Notes: generated by a model from the sequence alone, not told the origin. Counted from the stretch's first letter, positions 1 through 9,783 are shown. The stretch is DNA of 64,000 nucleotides from Croceicoccus bisphenolivorans (GCF_001634625.1 NZ_LRSE01000001.1:124001-188000); one strand, 5' to 3'. Numbers and translations: made by a program.

Positions 1-1
1 T

Positions 2-844
2 TTGAAAGACGGTTCGCGTGTGAACGTGATCGTCCCGCCGCTCAGCCTCAAGGGCACGGCGATCTCGATTCGTAAGTTCTCCGAAAAGCCGATCACCATC
101 GACATGCTTCGCGACTTCGGGTCGATGAGCGACAAGATGGCGACCTGCCTGAAGATCGCGGGCGCAAGCCGGATGAACATCGTCATATCGGGCGGTACCG
201 GTTCGGGTAAGACGACGATGCTCAACGCCCTGTCGAAAATGATCGATCCGGGTGAGCGCGTGCTGACGATCGAAGATGCGGCCGAACTTCGCCTGCAACA
301 GCCGCACTGGCTGCCGCTGGAAACCCGCCCCCCGAACCTTGAAGGCCAGGGCGCGATCACCATCGGCGATCTTGTGAAGAACGCCCTGCGTATGCGCCCT
401 GACCGCATCATCCTGGGCGAAATTCGCGGCGCGGAATGTTTCGACCTTCTTGCCGCCATGAACACCGGCCACGACGGTTCGATGTGTACGCTTCACGCCA
501 ACAGCCCGCGCGAATGCCTGGGCCGTATGGAAAACATGATCCTGATGGGCGACATCAAGATCCCGAAGGAAGCGATTTCGAAGCAGATCGCCGACTCGGT
601 AGACCTGATCGTTCAGGTGAAGCGCCTTCGCGACGGTTCGCGCCGCACCACCAACATCACCGAAGTGATCGGCATGGAAGGCGACGTCATTATCACGCAG
701 GAACTGTTCAGCTACGAATACTTGTCCGAAGGTGACGATGGCATGATAATCGGCGAACACCGTCCGTCGGGCCTGCGCCCCTACACCCTCGAAAAGGCGC
801 GCCAGTTCGGTTTCGACAAGGCTTACCTGCAGGCTTGCCTCTAA
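2..844 (+). CDS. cpaF: CpaF/TadA-type secretion ATPase, 3' part only
   Basis: C-terminal 280 residues of a VirB11/CpaF ATPase that powers assembly of Tad (Flp) pili at the inner membrane. Counting from the first complete codon, visible motifs are Walker A GGTGSGKTT (64-72), the Asp box EDAAEL (91-96), Walker B RIILGE (135-140) and the His box with GHDGSMCTLHANSP (157-170). The gene enters from the left edge, so the true start and the N-terminal domain are outside the window; the TTG at base 2 is not the start. CpaF proteins usually have 450-500 residues, so roughly 200 are missing. Other tad/cpa genes presumably lie to the left. The call is firm. Confidence 0.93.
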   Translation: MKDGSRVNVIVPPLSLKGTAISIRKFSEKPITIDMLRDFGSMSDKMATCLKIAGASRMNIVISGGTGSGKTTMLNALSKMIDPGERVLTIEDAAELRLQQPHWLPLETRPPNLEGQGAITIGDLVKNALRMRPDRIILGEIRGAECFDLLAAMNTGHDGSMCTLHANSPRECLGRMENMILMGDIKIPKEAISKQIADSVDLIVQVKRLRDGSRRTTNITEVIGMEGDVIITQELFSYEYLSEGDDGMIIGEHRPSGLRPYTLEKARQFGFDKAYLQACL

Positions 845-850
845 AGTATC

Positions 851-874
851 TCTCCCCCGCTCAAACGGGGGAGA
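851..874. terminator. Stem-loop after cpaF, shared with the convergent small gene
   Basis: A perfect 9-bp inverted repeat (TCTCCCCCG / CGGGGGAGA) with a 6-base loop starts 6 bases after the cpaF stop. The stop codon of the convergent small gene lies in the loop. There is no T tract, so intrinsic termination is plausible but unproven. Confidence 0.5.
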
Positions 875-1082
875 GCCACGCCATCAGCGCAAAGAATCCG
901 GCAATTCCCGCCGCGAACAATGCGGTAAGGAAGATCGGCGTCCACGGCATGCAACCGACAGCATCGGCCTGCGCCCGGCGTGCACGGCGAAAGTCGCCGA
1001 GCAGGGCGATGGCGGCAATGGCAAGGGCCGTGCCGGCCAGAGCCGCCCAGAACGCGGCATTGCTGTCGAACAGTTCCATCAT
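861..1082 (-). CDS. Small two-helix membrane protein, unknown function
   Basis: A 73-residue protein with two hydrophobic segments, about residues 12-28 and 48-70, separated by a basic stretch (FRRARRAQ). It therefore probably sits in the inner membrane with a short positively charged cytoplasmic loop. Two adjacent ATG codons (1082 and 1079) can serve as start, preceded by a GAGG about 14 bases upstream. The open frame continues far upstream to 1544, but that part lies antisense to the EamA transporter and has no membrane character. I recognise no family. It is convergent with cpaF and divergent from the transporter. Confidence 0.6.
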   Translation of the reverse strand: MMELFDSNAAFWAALAGTALAIAAIALLGDFRRARRAQADAVGCMPWTPIFLTALFAAGIAGFFALMAWLSPV

Positions 1083-1151
1083 GTCCGGTAGAATCGCCTC
1101 ACCATGTCTTAACGCTTGATGCGGGGTGACGGTAAGGCCCATAGGCCGCCT

Positions 1152-2075
1152 ATGCCGCAAAGCACAATTCCCCATACCGACAAGCCGCGACAGCGGCCCG
1201 GCCTGGCCCTGATCGTGCGGCTGTTTGCCGTTCTGGGGTGGGCCACCATGGTCATGCTGATCAAGTTGGCGAGCGAACGAAACGTCGACCTGCCACAGAT
1301 GCTTTTCGTCAGGCAGGCGGTGACGATACCGATCCTGCTCGGCTGGATGGCGATGCGCGGCAATCTTGGGGCCATGCGAACCAAACGCCTCAAAAGCCAT
1401 GCAAGCCGCGCACTTGCCGGCACGATCGGGATGGTGTTCAACTTCGCCTCTCCCATGCTCCTGCCGCTCGCAGTTGCGGCCACGTTCGGCTTCACGACGC
1501 CGCTGTTCGCGGTCGTACTGGCCTTCGCGGTTTTGCGAGAGCACGTCGGCCTATGGCGCTGGACGGCCACTTTCATCGGCTTTCTGGGAATTCTGGTTGT
1601 GATGAACCCGTTCGAGTTCGCCATATCGCCGTTGGGCACAGCGGTGGGCATCTGCGCTGCGTTCATGGTGGCGCTGATCTCGATCCAGATTCGCGACCTG
1701 TCCCAGACCGAGGATCCGATCGCCATTGTCACCTGGTTCGCGATATTTTCCAGCCCGGTACTGCTCATGGCCAGTTTCTTCACTTCGTGGGATCTCGGTG
1801 CGGTCGATTGGCTGATCCTGCTGAGCATCGGGCTGACGGGTACGGTCAGCCAGATCATGATCACCGTTTCGCTCCGCCTGGGCAGCGTGTCCAGCGTCAT
1901 CGTCATGGATTATTCCATGCTGCTATGGGCAACGTTTTACGGCTGGTTCGTGTTCGGCGCGTTCCCGCCGTTCACACTCTGGTTGGGGGCACCGCTAATC
2001 ATTGCGGCCGGGGCGATTATCGTGTGGCGCGAGCGGGTTCTGGCCAAGGAAAACGCATCGCGAGCGATGGTGTGA
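1152..2075 (+). CDS. EamA/DMT-family transporter
   Basis: A 307-residue polytopic protein with about ten hydrophobic segments in two repeats, the architecture of drug/metabolite exporters (EamA, RhaT-like). The substrate cannot be read from sequence; the family exports amino acids, nucleotide-derived compounds and similar metabolites across the inner membrane. The start is placed at ATG 1152, preceded by AGG and just ahead of a hydrophilic N-terminus; ATG 1119 or TTG 1116 would add 11-12 residues. It stands alone, divergent from the small membrane gene. The family call is firm, the start less so. Confidence 0.82.
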   Translation: MPQSTIPHTDKPRQRPGLALIVRLFAVLGWATMVMLIKLASERNVDLPQMLFVRQAVTIPILLGWMAMRGNLGAMRTKRLKSHASRALAGTIGMVFNFASPMLLPLAVAATFGFTTPLFAVVLAFAVLREHVGLWRWTATFIGFLGILVVMNPFEFAISPLGTAVGICAAFMVALISIQIRDLSQTEDPIAIVTWFAIFSSPVLLMASFFTSWDLGAVDWLILLSIGLTGTVSQIMITVSLRLGSVSSVIVMDYSMLLWATFYGWFVFGAFPPFTLWLGAPLIIAAGAIIVWRERVLAKENASRAMV

Positions 2076-2135
2076 CGGAACCGGTTCCGGTGACGGGCGT
2101 TCTTGTGGGCAAATTGTTATCGAAAGGAAGTGCCC

Positions 2136-2270
2136 ATGATCCGTCGCATTGTCATGGCCGCCGCGCTCGGCAGCCTCGCTCTTTCCGCCGCTGCTTGCAA
2201 CACCGTCAAGGGCCTTGGCCAGGACGTGGAATCGGTCGGTGAAGCCGGTGACGAAGCGATCAACGGCTGA
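2136..2270 (+). CDS. Entericidin EcnA/B-like small lipoprotein
   Basis: A 44-residue protein with a hydrophobic signal segment ending in the lipobox LSAAAC, followed by NTVKGLGQDVESVGEA. This matches the short entericidin family of envelope lipoproteins, some of which act as toxin or antidote in stationary-phase lysis. Acylation is expected on the Cys at residue 21. An AAGGAAG ribosome-binding site lies 6-9 bases before the ATG. The gene is monocistronic with a strong terminator directly behind it. In alphaproteobacteria such proteins are usually annotated without a demonstrated toxic role. Confidence 0.85.
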   Translation: MIRRIVMAAALGSLALSAAACNTVKGLGQDVESVGEAGDEAING

Positions 2271-2289
2271 TCGCTGATCCACCAAGTTA

Positions 2290-2326
2290 AAAAGGGGCCT
2301 GCCGGAGCGTTTCGGCAGGCCCTTTT
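2290..2326. terminator. Bidirectional intrinsic terminator
   Basis: Near-perfect 14-bp stem (AAAAGGGGCCTGCC pairing with GGCAGGCCCTTTT, one G-U) with a 10-base loop. It is flanked by A's on the left and T's on the right, so it can stop transcription from the entericidin gene (+) and from the methyltransferase gene (-). Confidence 0.88.
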
Positions 2327-2971
2327 CTATTTCCGGCGATAGACCAGCAGCAGGTTATTCGCGGGCATGGCGACCCGCGCTTGCCGGGACAGCCCGTTGG
2401 CCAGAGCAAGATCGTCGAGAGCGGCAACATCGCGCAGACCCCACAGCCGGTTTCGCGCTTTCAGGTTCTCATCGAAAGCAAGGTTCGACGGTGAGGTCGG
2501 GACATCGGCCTCAATAAACGGACCATAGATGACCATCGGACAGCCCCGCGCAAGCACACGCCCCGCCCCTCCGAACAAACCCTCTGTCGCCTCCCAGGGC
2601 GCTATGTGCGTCATGTTCGCACAGAAGATCGCGTCGGCTTGGCCGACAGGCCAATCGGTGTCGGTCAGATCCAACCGCAGGGGCGGCAACACGTTGGATC
2701 GGCCATTTTCAGCACGCCATGCAGCGATGGATGCAAGCGCTGCATCGGACATGTCGGTCGGCCGCCAGTCCAGCGTCGGAAACTGACCCGCAAGATAGAC
2801 GGCGTGCTCCCCGCTCCCACTCGCGATTTCGAGGATCAGGCCACGGTCGGGCAGGATCGTGCGCAGCTGTTCGGCAATCGGCTCCCGATTGCGCAAGGTT
2901 GCGGGAGCATGCTGCCTCTCCGCCGAAGCGGCGAGTTCGAAAGGTTGGGGATCAGATCCAGCGTCGGACAC
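2327..2971 (-). CDS. DUF938-family SAM-dependent methyltransferase
   Basis: A 214-residue class I methyltransferase-like protein of the DUF938 type. The SAM-binding loop is EIASGSGEH, preceded by NREPI and followed by the acidic strand WRPTDMS; the motif CANMTHIAPWEA is typical of the family. The substrate is unknown. The start is set at GTG 2971, with an AGGA about 11 bases upstream, giving a 20-base overlap with the preceding methyltransferase gene. The longer frame to 3055 would run deep into that gene. Probably last gene of an operon with the ICMT-like gene and the BASS transporter. Confidence 0.85.
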   Translation of the reverse strand: MSDAGSDPQPFELAASAERQHAPATLRNREPIAEQLRTILPDRGLILEIASGSGEHAVYLAGQFPTLDWRPTDMSDAALASIAAWRAENGRSNVLPPLRLDLTDTDWPVGQADAIFCANMTHIAPWEATEGLFGGAGRVLARGCPMVIYGPFIEADVPTSPSNLAFDENLKARNRLWGLRDVAALDDLALANGLSRQARVAMPANNLLLVYRRK

Positions 2972-3431
2972 TGTTGCAATAATCCTCGTATGCCTGCCCG
3001 AATGTGCGCGACAGATAGGCTTCTTCCCGGCGGATGACCTGCGTCTGGATGGCAATGATCGACAGCGGCAAGGTCAACAGACTACCCAAACTGTTCGTGG
3101 CAACCGCGATGCCGAAGGCCAGCAGCGCCATGCCCAGATACATCGGATTTCGCGACAGGCGATAGATACCCTCTGCCACGAAAGCGGTGTCGCGCTTCCA
3201 CGGCTCCGGCGGATTGCCCGACTGCCGGAACCGCAGCAGCGCCATCGCGATCACCGCGAGGCCCGAAACGATGGCGACAGCGCCGAGCAACCAGCGAAGC
3301 ATGGCCGGTATCGCGGGGTTCAGGCCGAACAGATCGTCGACAAGCCACCCGATCAGCAGGAAGCCGATGAAAACCAGCGGGGGCGGAAAGCGCACCTTGG
3401 CACTATCCTCGTCGATGCTGAACAGGCTCAT
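2952..3431 (-). CDS. Isoprenylcysteine/phospholipid methyltransferase-like membrane protein
   Basis: A 159-residue membrane protein with about four hydrophobic segments and the C-terminal signature of the ICMT/PEMT superfamily: RNPMYLGM (about residues 94-101) and EEAYLSRTFGQAYEDYC near the end. These enzymes transfer a methyl group from SAM to lipids or prenylated thiols at the membrane; bacterial substrates are mostly unknown. The start overlaps the stop of the BASS transporter gene by four bases (ATGA), indicating translational coupling, and its end overlaps the DUF938 gene. Confidence 0.83.
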   Translation of the reverse strand: MSLFSIDEDSAKVRFPPPLVFIGFLLIGWLVDDLFGLNPAIPAMLRWLLGAVAIVSGLAVIAMALLRFRQSGNPPEPWKRDTAFVAEGIYRLSRNPMYLGMALLAFGIAVATNSLGSLLTLPLSIIAIQTQVIRREEAYLSRTFGQAYEDYCNSVRRWI

Positions 3432-4426
3432 GATGCGGGTACTACCTTGTCGAAAAATCGCGGTGTGGCCTCCCGTCGCCAGAACGCGGCCAGCAGGCTG
3501 CCGATAACGACGTGATAGACCGCCGAAATCGCGGCAGGCACTGGCGCAAGAGCCGCCTGCATCGGATCGACGAACTGCCGCGCGAAAGCGGGAGTAGAGG
3601 CAAGGCTGGCGCCAAGGCCGGAATTCTGCATCCCAACCTCGATCGAGATCGTGCGCACGTCATCGCGCGCAAAGCCGAGGATACGGGCGATCAGCCAGCC
3701 CAGCGCGAAACCCAGGGCATGCAATGCGAACAGGGCGACGAGAAGCACGCCCGCGTTTGCCTCGATCAGCGGTTTCGAACTGGCGACGATGGCCGCCACG
3801 ATCAGCACGACGAATACGATGGAGACGATCGGCGCGACCGGCACGATCGTGCGCGTCAGGCGCGGCAGATAACGTGCCATGGCAACGCCCAGAACCACGG
3901 GCACCATCACCACCAAAACCATGTCGACGAACAGGTTCCAGCGATCGATTTCGATATAGACGCCCGCCAGCCAACCGGTGAGAAGCGGCGTCAGGACGAT
4001 CGCGGCAAGCGTGGAAGCCATCGTCATGGAAACCGAAAGCGCGACATTGGCCCGCGCCATATAGGCGATGACATTGCTCGCCGTACCGCCGGGGCAACAA
4101 GCGACGAGAATGATGCCGACCGCAAGGCCGTTGGCCAGCCCGAACAGCCCCGCCAGCACCGCGCCGGACAGCGGCATGACGGTAAACTGCAGCACCACGC
4201 CCGCGATCACCGCACGCGGCATTTTCGCCACGCGGCGAAAATCGTCCACCGTCAACGTCAGTCCCATGCCCAGCATGATCACGCCAAGCATGACCGGGAT
4301 CAGCGGCTGACCGAGCGGACGGATCGTGCCATTGATTACCCACGCGAAATCGGCCGGAGAGAACCATGCCCAGGCAACGCCCAGCACGGTCCACACCGCA
4401 AACAGGTTCGTAATCCGCTGAATCAA
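3428..4426 (-). CDS. Bile acid:sodium symporter (BASS) family transporter
   Basis: A 332-residue polytopic inner-membrane protein with about ten hydrophobic segments. Family hallmarks are GMGLTLTVDDF near residue 55, the ACCPGGTASNVIAYMA motif near residue 110 (a Na+-site crossover region) and EVGMQNSGLGASLA near residue 265. Bacterial members carry organic anions or small metabolites with sodium rather than bile acids. First gene of a three-gene run with two methyltransferases, and transcribed in the same direction as the gcv operon, whose last stop is 56 bases upstream. Confidence 0.88.
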   Translation of the reverse strand: MIQRITNLFAVWTVLGVAWAWFSPADFAWVINGTIRPLGQPLIPVMLGVIMLGMGLTLTVDDFRRVAKMPRAVIAGVVLQFTVMPLSGAVLAGLFGLANGLAVGIILVACCPGGTASNVIAYMARANVALSVSMTMASTLAAIVLTPLLTGWLAGVYIEIDRWNLFVDMVLVVMVPVVLGVAMARYLPRLTRTIVPVAPIVSIVFVVLIVAAIVASSKPLIEANAGVLLVALFALHALGFALGWLIARILGFARDDVRTISIEVGMQNSGLGASLASTPAFARQFVDPMQAALAPVPAAISAVYHVVIGSLLAAFWRREATPRFFDKVVPAS

Positions 4427-4482
4427 GTTCCGCTCCTCTTCGCGCGGCTTATGCCAAGCCTCGCAGATCGCGGCAAATGCTG

Positions 4483-6084
4483 TCAGCTACCACCGATCTC
4501 CGAAAGCGAAGGTGTGCCGGGCGGCACGCCTTCACCCTTGTAAGTCAGTACCGGCTTGCGCGCAGCGCGCGTTTCGTCGAGCCGGCGGCGCGGCGCGTAG
4601 TGCGGCGCGCTCTTCAGGCTTTCGTCCTCGGCCTTGGCGCGGGCCGTCAGGCTCTTCATCGAAGCGATGAATCGGTCGAGCCCGGCCTTGCTCTCGGTCT
4701 CGGTCGGTTCGACCAGCATCGCGCCGTGAACGACGAGCGGGAAATAGACCGTCATCGGGTGGAAACCCTCGTCGATCAGGCCCTTCGCGATGTCGAGCGT
4801 GGAGAAGCCCTCGGGCAGGTTCTCGTCGCTGAACAAAGCCTCGTGCATGCACGGACCGGCTTCGCCGAACGGCGCGTCGAGATCGCCTTCAAGGCTGCGC
4901 AGGACATAGTTCGCGTTCAGCACCGCGTCTTCCGCCACCTGGCGAAGGCCGTCGACGCCGTGGCTGAGCATGTAGGTCAGCGCGCGGGTAAACATGCCCA
5001 TCTGACCGTGGAACGCGGTCATGCGGCCAAAGGTCTGCGGCAGGTGATCCTTCGCACCGCGCTCTTCCACCATGCGCAAACGGCCCTTTTCATCGCGGCG
5101 GACGAAGGGGATCGGCGCGAATGGCGCGAGCAGTTCGGACAGGACGACCGGTCCCGAACCCGGACCGCCGCCGCCGTGCGGGGTGGAGAACGTCTTGTGC
5201 AGGTTGATATGCATCGCATCGACGCCAAGGTCGCCGGGGCGCACTTTGCCGACGATGGCGTTGAAGTTCGCACCGTCGCAATACACCAGCCCGCCCACGG
5301 CATGGACCGCGTCGGAAATGGCTTTCATGTCGCGTTCGAACAGGCCGCAGGTGTTGGGGTTCGTGATCATCACGCCCGCAACGTCGGGACCAAGCCGGTC
5401 CTTCAGCGCCTGAAGATCGACACGACCGTCCTTCGTCGCCGGAATGTTCTCGACCCTGTAGCCAGCGAATGCCGCCGTTGCCGGATTGGTGCCATGCGCG
5501 GATTCGGGGACGAGGATCACCTCGCGAGCATCGCCCCGTGCTTCCAGCGCGGCGCGGATCGCAAGGATGCCGCAAAGCTCGCCATGCGCGCCCGCCTTCG
5601 GGCTCATCGCGACAGCTTCCATACCGGTCAGCTTGCAAAGCCAGTCGGCCAGCTGCTCGATCACTTCGTAGGCGCCCTGCACCGTGTCCATCGGCTGGAG
5701 CGGGTGGATATCGGCAAAACCGGGCAGACGGGCCATCGCCTCGTTCAGACGCGGGTTGTGCTTCATCGTGCACGAACCCAGCGGGAACGGGCCGAGGTCA
5801 ATCGCATAGTTCTGACGCGACAGGCGCGTGTAATGGCGCACCGCTTCCGGTTCGGTCAGCGCGGGAAGATCGACCGGTGCCTTGCGCGCGAACTTTGCCA
5901 GCGCGGGGCTTACATCGCCCGGCTCCTCGTCGAAATCGACGCCACACTTTCCGGTACCGCCCAGTTCGAAGATCAACGCCTCTTCCAGCGCAAGGCCTGC
6001 ATCGCCGCTTGCGGTCCTGGCTACGGGGCCGGCGCCAGCTTCGCCCATCTCGGGCTTCCATCCACTCTTGTTCGGGGCGTTCAT
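4483..6084 (-). CDS. gcvPB: Glycine dehydrogenase (decarboxylating) subunit 2
   Basis: A 533-residue PLP-binding half of split P-protein. Together with GcvPA it decarboxylates glycine and passes the aminomethyl group to lipoyl-GcvH in the cytosol. The PLP lysine is K297 in [20 protein letters not shown]; other family motifs are [10 protein letters not shown] (102-111), SPKAGAHGE and NPNTCGLFE. The length matches the usual 520-530 residues. ATG start overlaps the gcvPA stop by four bases (ATGA). Last gene of the riboswitch-led gcv operon. Confidence 0.97.
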   Translation of the reverse strand: MNAPNKSGWKPEMGEAGAGPVARTASGDAGLALEEALIFELGGTGKCGVDFDEEPGDVSPALAKFARKAPVDLPALTEPEAVRHYTRLSRQNYAIDLGPFPLGSCTMKHNPRLNEAMARLPGFADIHPLQPMDTVQGAYEVIEQLADWLCKLTGMEAVAMSPKAGAHGELCGILAIRAALEARGDAREVILVPESAHGTNPATAAFAGYRVENIPATKDGRVDLQALKDRLGPDVAGVMITNPNTCGLFERDMKAISDAVHAVGGLVYCDGANFNAIVGKVRPGDLGVDAMHINLHKTFSTPHGGGGPGSGPVVLSELLAPFAPIPFVRRDEKGRLRMVEERGAKDHLPQTFGRMTAFHGQMGMFTRALTYMLSHGVDGLRQVAEDAVLNANYVLRSLEGDLDAPFGEAGPCMHEALFSDENLPEGFSTLDIAKGLIDEGFHPMTVYFPLVVHGAMLVEPTETESKAGLDRFIASMKSLTARAKAEDESLKSAPHYAPRRRLDETRAARKPVLTYKGEGVPPGTPSLSEIGGS

Positions 6085-7439
6085 GCGAGTTCCTCCGCAA
6101 GAGCGGCAACGAGGGCGTCGACATCCTCGTCGCTACAGGTTTCAGTGACGCAGACGACCAGCCCTTCGGACAAGTCGAGCGAGTCGGGATAGAGGCGGCT
6201 CAAGGCCACGCCCGACAGGATGCCGCGCTTCGCCATGCGCAGCGCAACTTCGCGTGCGTCATGGCCGACAAGGCGCAGTGTGAACTCGTTAAAGAACCCG
6301 CCCTCGTTGACCAGTTCGACCCCGTCGATCGCGGCCAGCTTGCCTGCTGCCTTGACTGCGCGGGCGTGGTTGATGCGCGACAGCTTGTCGAGCCCTTCAC
6401 CGCCCAGCAGCGTCATGTGGATCGAGAACGCCAACGCGCAGAGGCCGGAGTTCGTGCAGATGTTGCTTGTCGCCTTTTCGCGGCGGATATGCTGCTCGCG
6501 GGTAGAGAGCGTCAGCACGAAACCGCGCTTGCCGTCGGCGTCCACGGTCTCACCGCACAGGCGGCCCGGCATCTGGCGCGTGTACTTTTCACGAGCACCG
6601 AACAAGCCGAGGTACGGCCCGCCGAAGTTGAGCCCGACGCCCAGCGACTGCCCCTCGCCCACGACGATGTCCGCGCCGAGCGAACCGGGGCTTTCGAGCA
6701 GGCCCAGCGCGACCGGCTCGGTCACGACGGCGACCAGCAGCGCGCCCTTGCCGTGCGCGGCGTCGGCAATTTTCGCCAGATCGGGGATACGGCCAAGGAT
6801 ATCGGGATACTGGACGACGACGCACGAGGTCTTGTCATCGATCATGTCGATCATCGCGTCGTCACCGGCATCGGCGATCAGCGCGGGCGAAAGCTCGCGG
6901 ATCTCGTCCTTGGTGAACTTCGCCATCGTCTTCGCGGTCGACAGGTAGTGCGGGTGGATCGGGCCGATCACCACGCCGTCGCGGCGCGTGATGCGCGCGG
7001 CCATCGCGATCGCTTCCCAGCACGCGGTCGACCCATCGTACATCGAGGCATTGGCGATATCGGTGCCGAACAGGCGCGCGACCTGCGTCTGGAACTCGAA
7101 CAGGACCTGCAGCGTGCCTTGCGCAATTTCGGGCTGATAGGGCGTGTAGGCGGTCAGGAACTCGCCCCGCTGGATCAGGTGATCGACGCTGGCAGGGACA
7201 TGGTGGCGATAGGCACCCGCGCCCAGAAAGAAGGGAGCGTCAGCCGCCGACAGGTTTTTGGCCGCCAGCTTCTTCATGTGCCGCTCCACCGCCATTTCGC
7301 TGGCGTGGGCGGGCAGCCCTGCGATCTCGGCGTTGAGGACGCCTTCGGGCACATCGCGGAACAGGTCATCGACCGTGTCGGCGCCGATCGTGGCCAGCAT
7401 CTCGCTGCGGTCGGTGGGAGTGAGAGGGAGATATCGCAT
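6081..7439 (-). CDS. gcvPA: Glycine dehydrogenase (decarboxylating) subunit 1
   Basis: A 452-residue N-terminal half of split P-protein, beginning [15 protein letters not shown]. Motifs include the glycine-rich [18 protein letters not shown] region, [16 protein letters not shown], the [10 protein letters not shown] segment and [18 protein letters not shown]. It lacks the PLP lysine, as expected for this subunit, and works as a heterotetramer with GcvPB. It starts 10 bases after the embedded methyltransferase gene and is translationally coupled to gcvPB. Confidence 0.97.
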   Translation of the reverse strand: MRYLPLTPTDRSEMLATIGADTVDDLFRDVPEGVLNAEIAGLPAHASEMAVERHMKKLAAKNLSAADAPFFLGAGAYRHHVPASVDHLIQRGEFLTAYTPYQPEIAQGTLQVLFEFQTQVARLFGTDIANASMYDGSTACWEAIAMAARITRRDGVVIGPIHPHYLSTAKTMAKFTKDEIRELSPALIADAGDDAMIDMIDDKTSCVVVQYPDILGRIPDLAKIADAAHGKGALLVAVVTEPVALGLLESPGSLGADIVVGEGQSLGVGLNFGGPYLGLFGAREKYTRQMPGRLCGETVDADGKRGFVLTLSTREQHIRREKATSNICTNSGLCALAFSIHMTLLGGEGLDKLSRINHARAVKAAGKLAAIDGVELVNEGGFFNEFTLRLVGHDAREVALRMAKRGILSGVALSRLYPDSLDLSEGLVVCVTETCSDEDVDALVAALAEELA

Positions 7440-7449
7440 TTTCGCTGGC

Positions 7450-8196
7450 TCAGTCCTTGAAGGCGAGGAAACGCAGGCGAACGTAATAGGCAGTCCAGTT
7501 GCCGTCCGGGTCCTGCAATTGCGGGGCGAGCAGGCGGACGGTCTCGGCGATCATCGCCTCGCCGTCCTGCTGATCGAAGAAACCGTGGCGGAAAGTATTG
7601 AGCCACGCGGCCATGCCATCGGCCAGAGGCGTTGGGCGCGGCACAAGGGCGATGGCATCGACGCGGAAACCGGCCGCTTCGAGTTCGCGACTGGCGCGGA
7701 CCACGCTGGGATAGTTCTGGCGGTCGACCGGGTCCTGACCGTGCCTTTCGGCCACAGCGCGGATCGCGGTGCGGATGGCGGCGATATTGCCGAAGCCGCC
7801 GCATTCGCAGGCAAAGCGCCCACCGGGCTTCAGCGCGCGATAGACACCCGCATAGACCGCCGGATGATCGGGCATCCAGTGCAGCGCCGCGTTCGAGAAG
7901 ACGGCATCGAATTCGCCATCGTAATCGAGCGCCTGTCCGTCGCCCTGCCGCACGGTCAGCCCGCGCGCGCGCGCGCCATCCAGCAAGCCCGCATCGGCGT
8001 CATAGCCGAGCACTTCGGCTCCGCTTTGCGCAATCCGCGCGGTCAGCACCCCGTCGCCGCAGCCGAGGTCGAGGATACGTTCCCCTTCCCTCGGCCCCAA
8101 CAGGTCGAGCACGGCCTGCCCTAGCGCCGGAACGAACGAACCCGTCGTCCCGTACGCTTTGGCATCCCATGCCTGCGGGGTGCCGGTCACGGCCAT
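7450..8196 (-). CDS. Class I SAM-dependent methyltransferase inside the gcv operon
   Basis: A 248-residue methyltransferase resembling trans-aconitate methyltransferase-like enzymes. The SAM-binding motif I is [12 protein letters not shown] (about 41-52), followed by [10 protein letters not shown], motif [15 protein letters not shown] and a late [10 protein letters not shown]. Its substrate is not evident. The start shares one base with the gcvH stop (TGATG), so it is translated in line with the operon and induced by glycine through the riboswitch. Its place between gcvH and gcvPA is unusual: gcvT-gcvH-gcvPA-gcvPB is the common order. A role in one-carbon or SAM balance is only inference. Confidence 0.85.
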   Translation of the reverse strand: MAVTGTPQAWDAKAYGTTGSFVPALGQAVLDLLGPREGERILDLGCGDGVLTARIAQSGAEVLGYDADAGLLDGARARGLTVRQGDGQALDYDGEFDAVFSNAALHWMPDHPAVYAGVYRALKPGGRFACECGGFGNIAAIRTAIRAVAERHGQDPVDRQNYPSVVRASRELEAAGFRVDAIALVPRPTPLADGMAAWLNTFRHGFFDQQDGEAMIAETVRLLAPQLQDPDGNWTAYYVRLRFLAFKD

Positions 8197-8567
8197 CAGA
8201 GGCTGTCGACGTATGCCTTGTAGGCGGCCTCGTCCATCAGGCCTTCCAGTTCGGAAGCGTCCGACAGCAGTACCTTGAACAGCCAGCCGTCGCTTTCAGG
8301 CTTGGTGTTCACCAGTTCCGGTTCATCGGCCAACGCGCCATTGGCTTCGCGCACTTCGCCCGAAACCGGGGTGTAGACGTCCGAAGCAGCCTTTACCGAA
8401 TCGACGACCGACACGGAATCGCCCTTCGAAACGCTGTCGCCTTCGCCCGGAAGCTCGACGAACGTGATGTCGCCAAGCTGTTCCTGCGCGTAATCGGTGA
8501 TGCCGACGGTGCCCATCGGGCCGTCGACCGAAATCCATTCGTGGTCCTTGGTGAAATAGGTCGTCAT
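8196..8567 (-). CDS. gcvH: Glycine cleavage system H protein
   Basis: A 123-residue lipoyl carrier that shuttles the aminomethyl group from GcvP to GcvT and the electrons to dihydrolipoamide dehydrogenase. The lipoyl-lysine is K59 in [19 protein letters not shown]; the residue before DSVK is commonly part of VESVKA, so Asp replaces Glu here, a conservative change. Starts 6 bases after gcvT and overlaps the methyltransferase start by one base. The length is typical. Confidence 0.97.
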   Translation of the reverse strand: MTTYFTKDHEWISVDGPMGTVGITDYAQEQLGDITFVELPGEGDSVSKGDSVSVVDSVKAASDVYTPVSGEVREANGALADEPELVNTKPESDGWLFKVLLSDASELEGLMDEAAYKAYVDSL

Positions 8568-8573
8568 GTCGGA

Positions 8574-9725
8574 TCAGGCCTTTTTCTTGCGAAAGTAACG
8601 ATGGGGAACAAAGGGCATGTCGGTCACGGTCGCGTCCAGCATCTTGCTGCGGACCTCGATCTGCAGCTTCGTGCCGGGCGCGGTATATTCCACTTCGACG
8701 TAGCCCATAGCGATGGGGCCGCCCACGCTTGGCGCGAAGCCGCCGCTGGTGACCTGCCCTACCTGTTCGTTGCCTGCAAAGATCGCGGCACCTTCGCGCG
8801 CGGCCATGCGGCCCTCGATCGTCATGCCGACACGCTTCGTGTCCGCGCCGTTTGCCAGCAGGCCAAGGATACGTTCGGCGGCGGGAAAACCGCCCTCCTC
8901 GCGCCGGCGCTTGCTGATCGCAAAGCCGAGATCGGCGCTGACCGGATCTGTGTCTTCCGTGATGTCGTGGCCATAAAGCGGCAGACCCGCCTCAAGCCGC
9001 AGCGAATCGCGCGCGCCAAGCCCGATGGGCTTCACCTCGTCCAGCGCGCAAAGCGCGTCGGCCAGCGCGACGACATCTTCGGCGCGAACCGATATCTCGA
9101 AACCATCCTCGCCGGTGTAGCCGGAACGGCTGACGCCCAAGGGCACTTCCCCCCACATGAACGGCCCCGCCTGCATGAAGCCAAGATCGGTCAGTTCGGT
9201 CATATCGGGAAACGCCGGCGTCAGGCCCAGCTTTGCCAGCGCATCTGCCGCCTTCGGTCCCTGCAGCGCGAGCAGCGCATACTCATCAAGGTGGGTCAGC
9301 GTGATTTCATCCGGCAGGAATTCGCGCAAATGCCCGATATCGTCCCACTTCGTCGCGCCATTGACGACGAGGTAGTACGCGTCGCCACGATTGGTGACCA
9401 TCAAGTCGTCGAGGATGCCGCCATGTTCGTCGAGAAGCAGGGTATAACGGATGCGGCCCGACTTCAGCGCCGAGAAATCCCCCGGCATCAGGGCCTCCAG
9501 CGCCTCGGCCGCGCCCTCGCCGCTTACTTCCAGCTGCCCCATGTGGGAAACATCGAAAAGCCCTGCGTTTTCGCGTGTCCAGGTATGTTCGGCAATGATG
9601 CCCTCATACTGGATCGGCATCGCATAGCCCGCAAACGGCACCATGCGCGCACCGTGTGTCCGGTGCCACGCATCGAGCGGCAGCATGTCCGACACTTCGG
9701 GAATTTCGGATTCGGTATCGCTCAA
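8574..9725 (-). CDS. gcvT: Glycine cleavage system T protein (aminomethyltransferase)
   Basis: A 383-residue tetrahydrofolate-dependent aminomethyltransferase that releases ammonia and makes 5,10-methylene-THF. Motifs: LDAWHRTHGARMVPFAGYAMP at the N-terminus, FDVSHMGQLEVSG, and GYTGEDGFEISV. The start is set at TTG 9725 because a GGAG lies 8 bases upstream and the protein then begins MSDTESEIP; ATG 9686 has no ribosome-binding site, and the frame further upstream runs into the riboswitch. First gene of the gcv operon, directly behind the glycine riboswitch. Confidence 0.95.
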   Translation of the reverse strand: MSDTESEIPEVSDMLPLDAWHRTHGARMVPFAGYAMPIQYEGIIAEHTWTRENAGLFDVSHMGQLEVSGEGAAEALEALMPGDFSALKSGRIRYTLLLDEHGGILDDLMVTNRGDAYYLVVNGATKWDDIGHLREFLPDEITLTHLDEYALLALQGPKAADALAKLGLTPAFPDMTELTDLGFMQAGPFMWGEVPLGVSRSGYTGEDGFEISVRAEDVVALADALCALDEVKPIGLGARDSLRLEAGLPLYGHDITEDTDPVSADLGFAISKRRREEGGFPAAERILGLLANGADTKRVGMTIEGRMAAREGAAIFAGNEQVGQVTSGGFAPSVGGPIAMGYVEVEYTAPGTKLQIEVRSKMLDATVTDMPFVPHRYFRKKKA

Positions 9726-9783
9726 GTTCGGCACTCCGTACGCAAAAGTCGGCCTCAGGGGCTGCAGACGCGCAACCCTTGCG

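Noticed and set aside
4477-7460. Long plus-strand frames opposite gcvPB and gcvPA (571 and 663 codons)
   Set aside because: They are His/Arg-rich translations of GC-rich antisense DNA without any family motif, while the minus-strand frames encode textbook glycine decarboxylase subunits.
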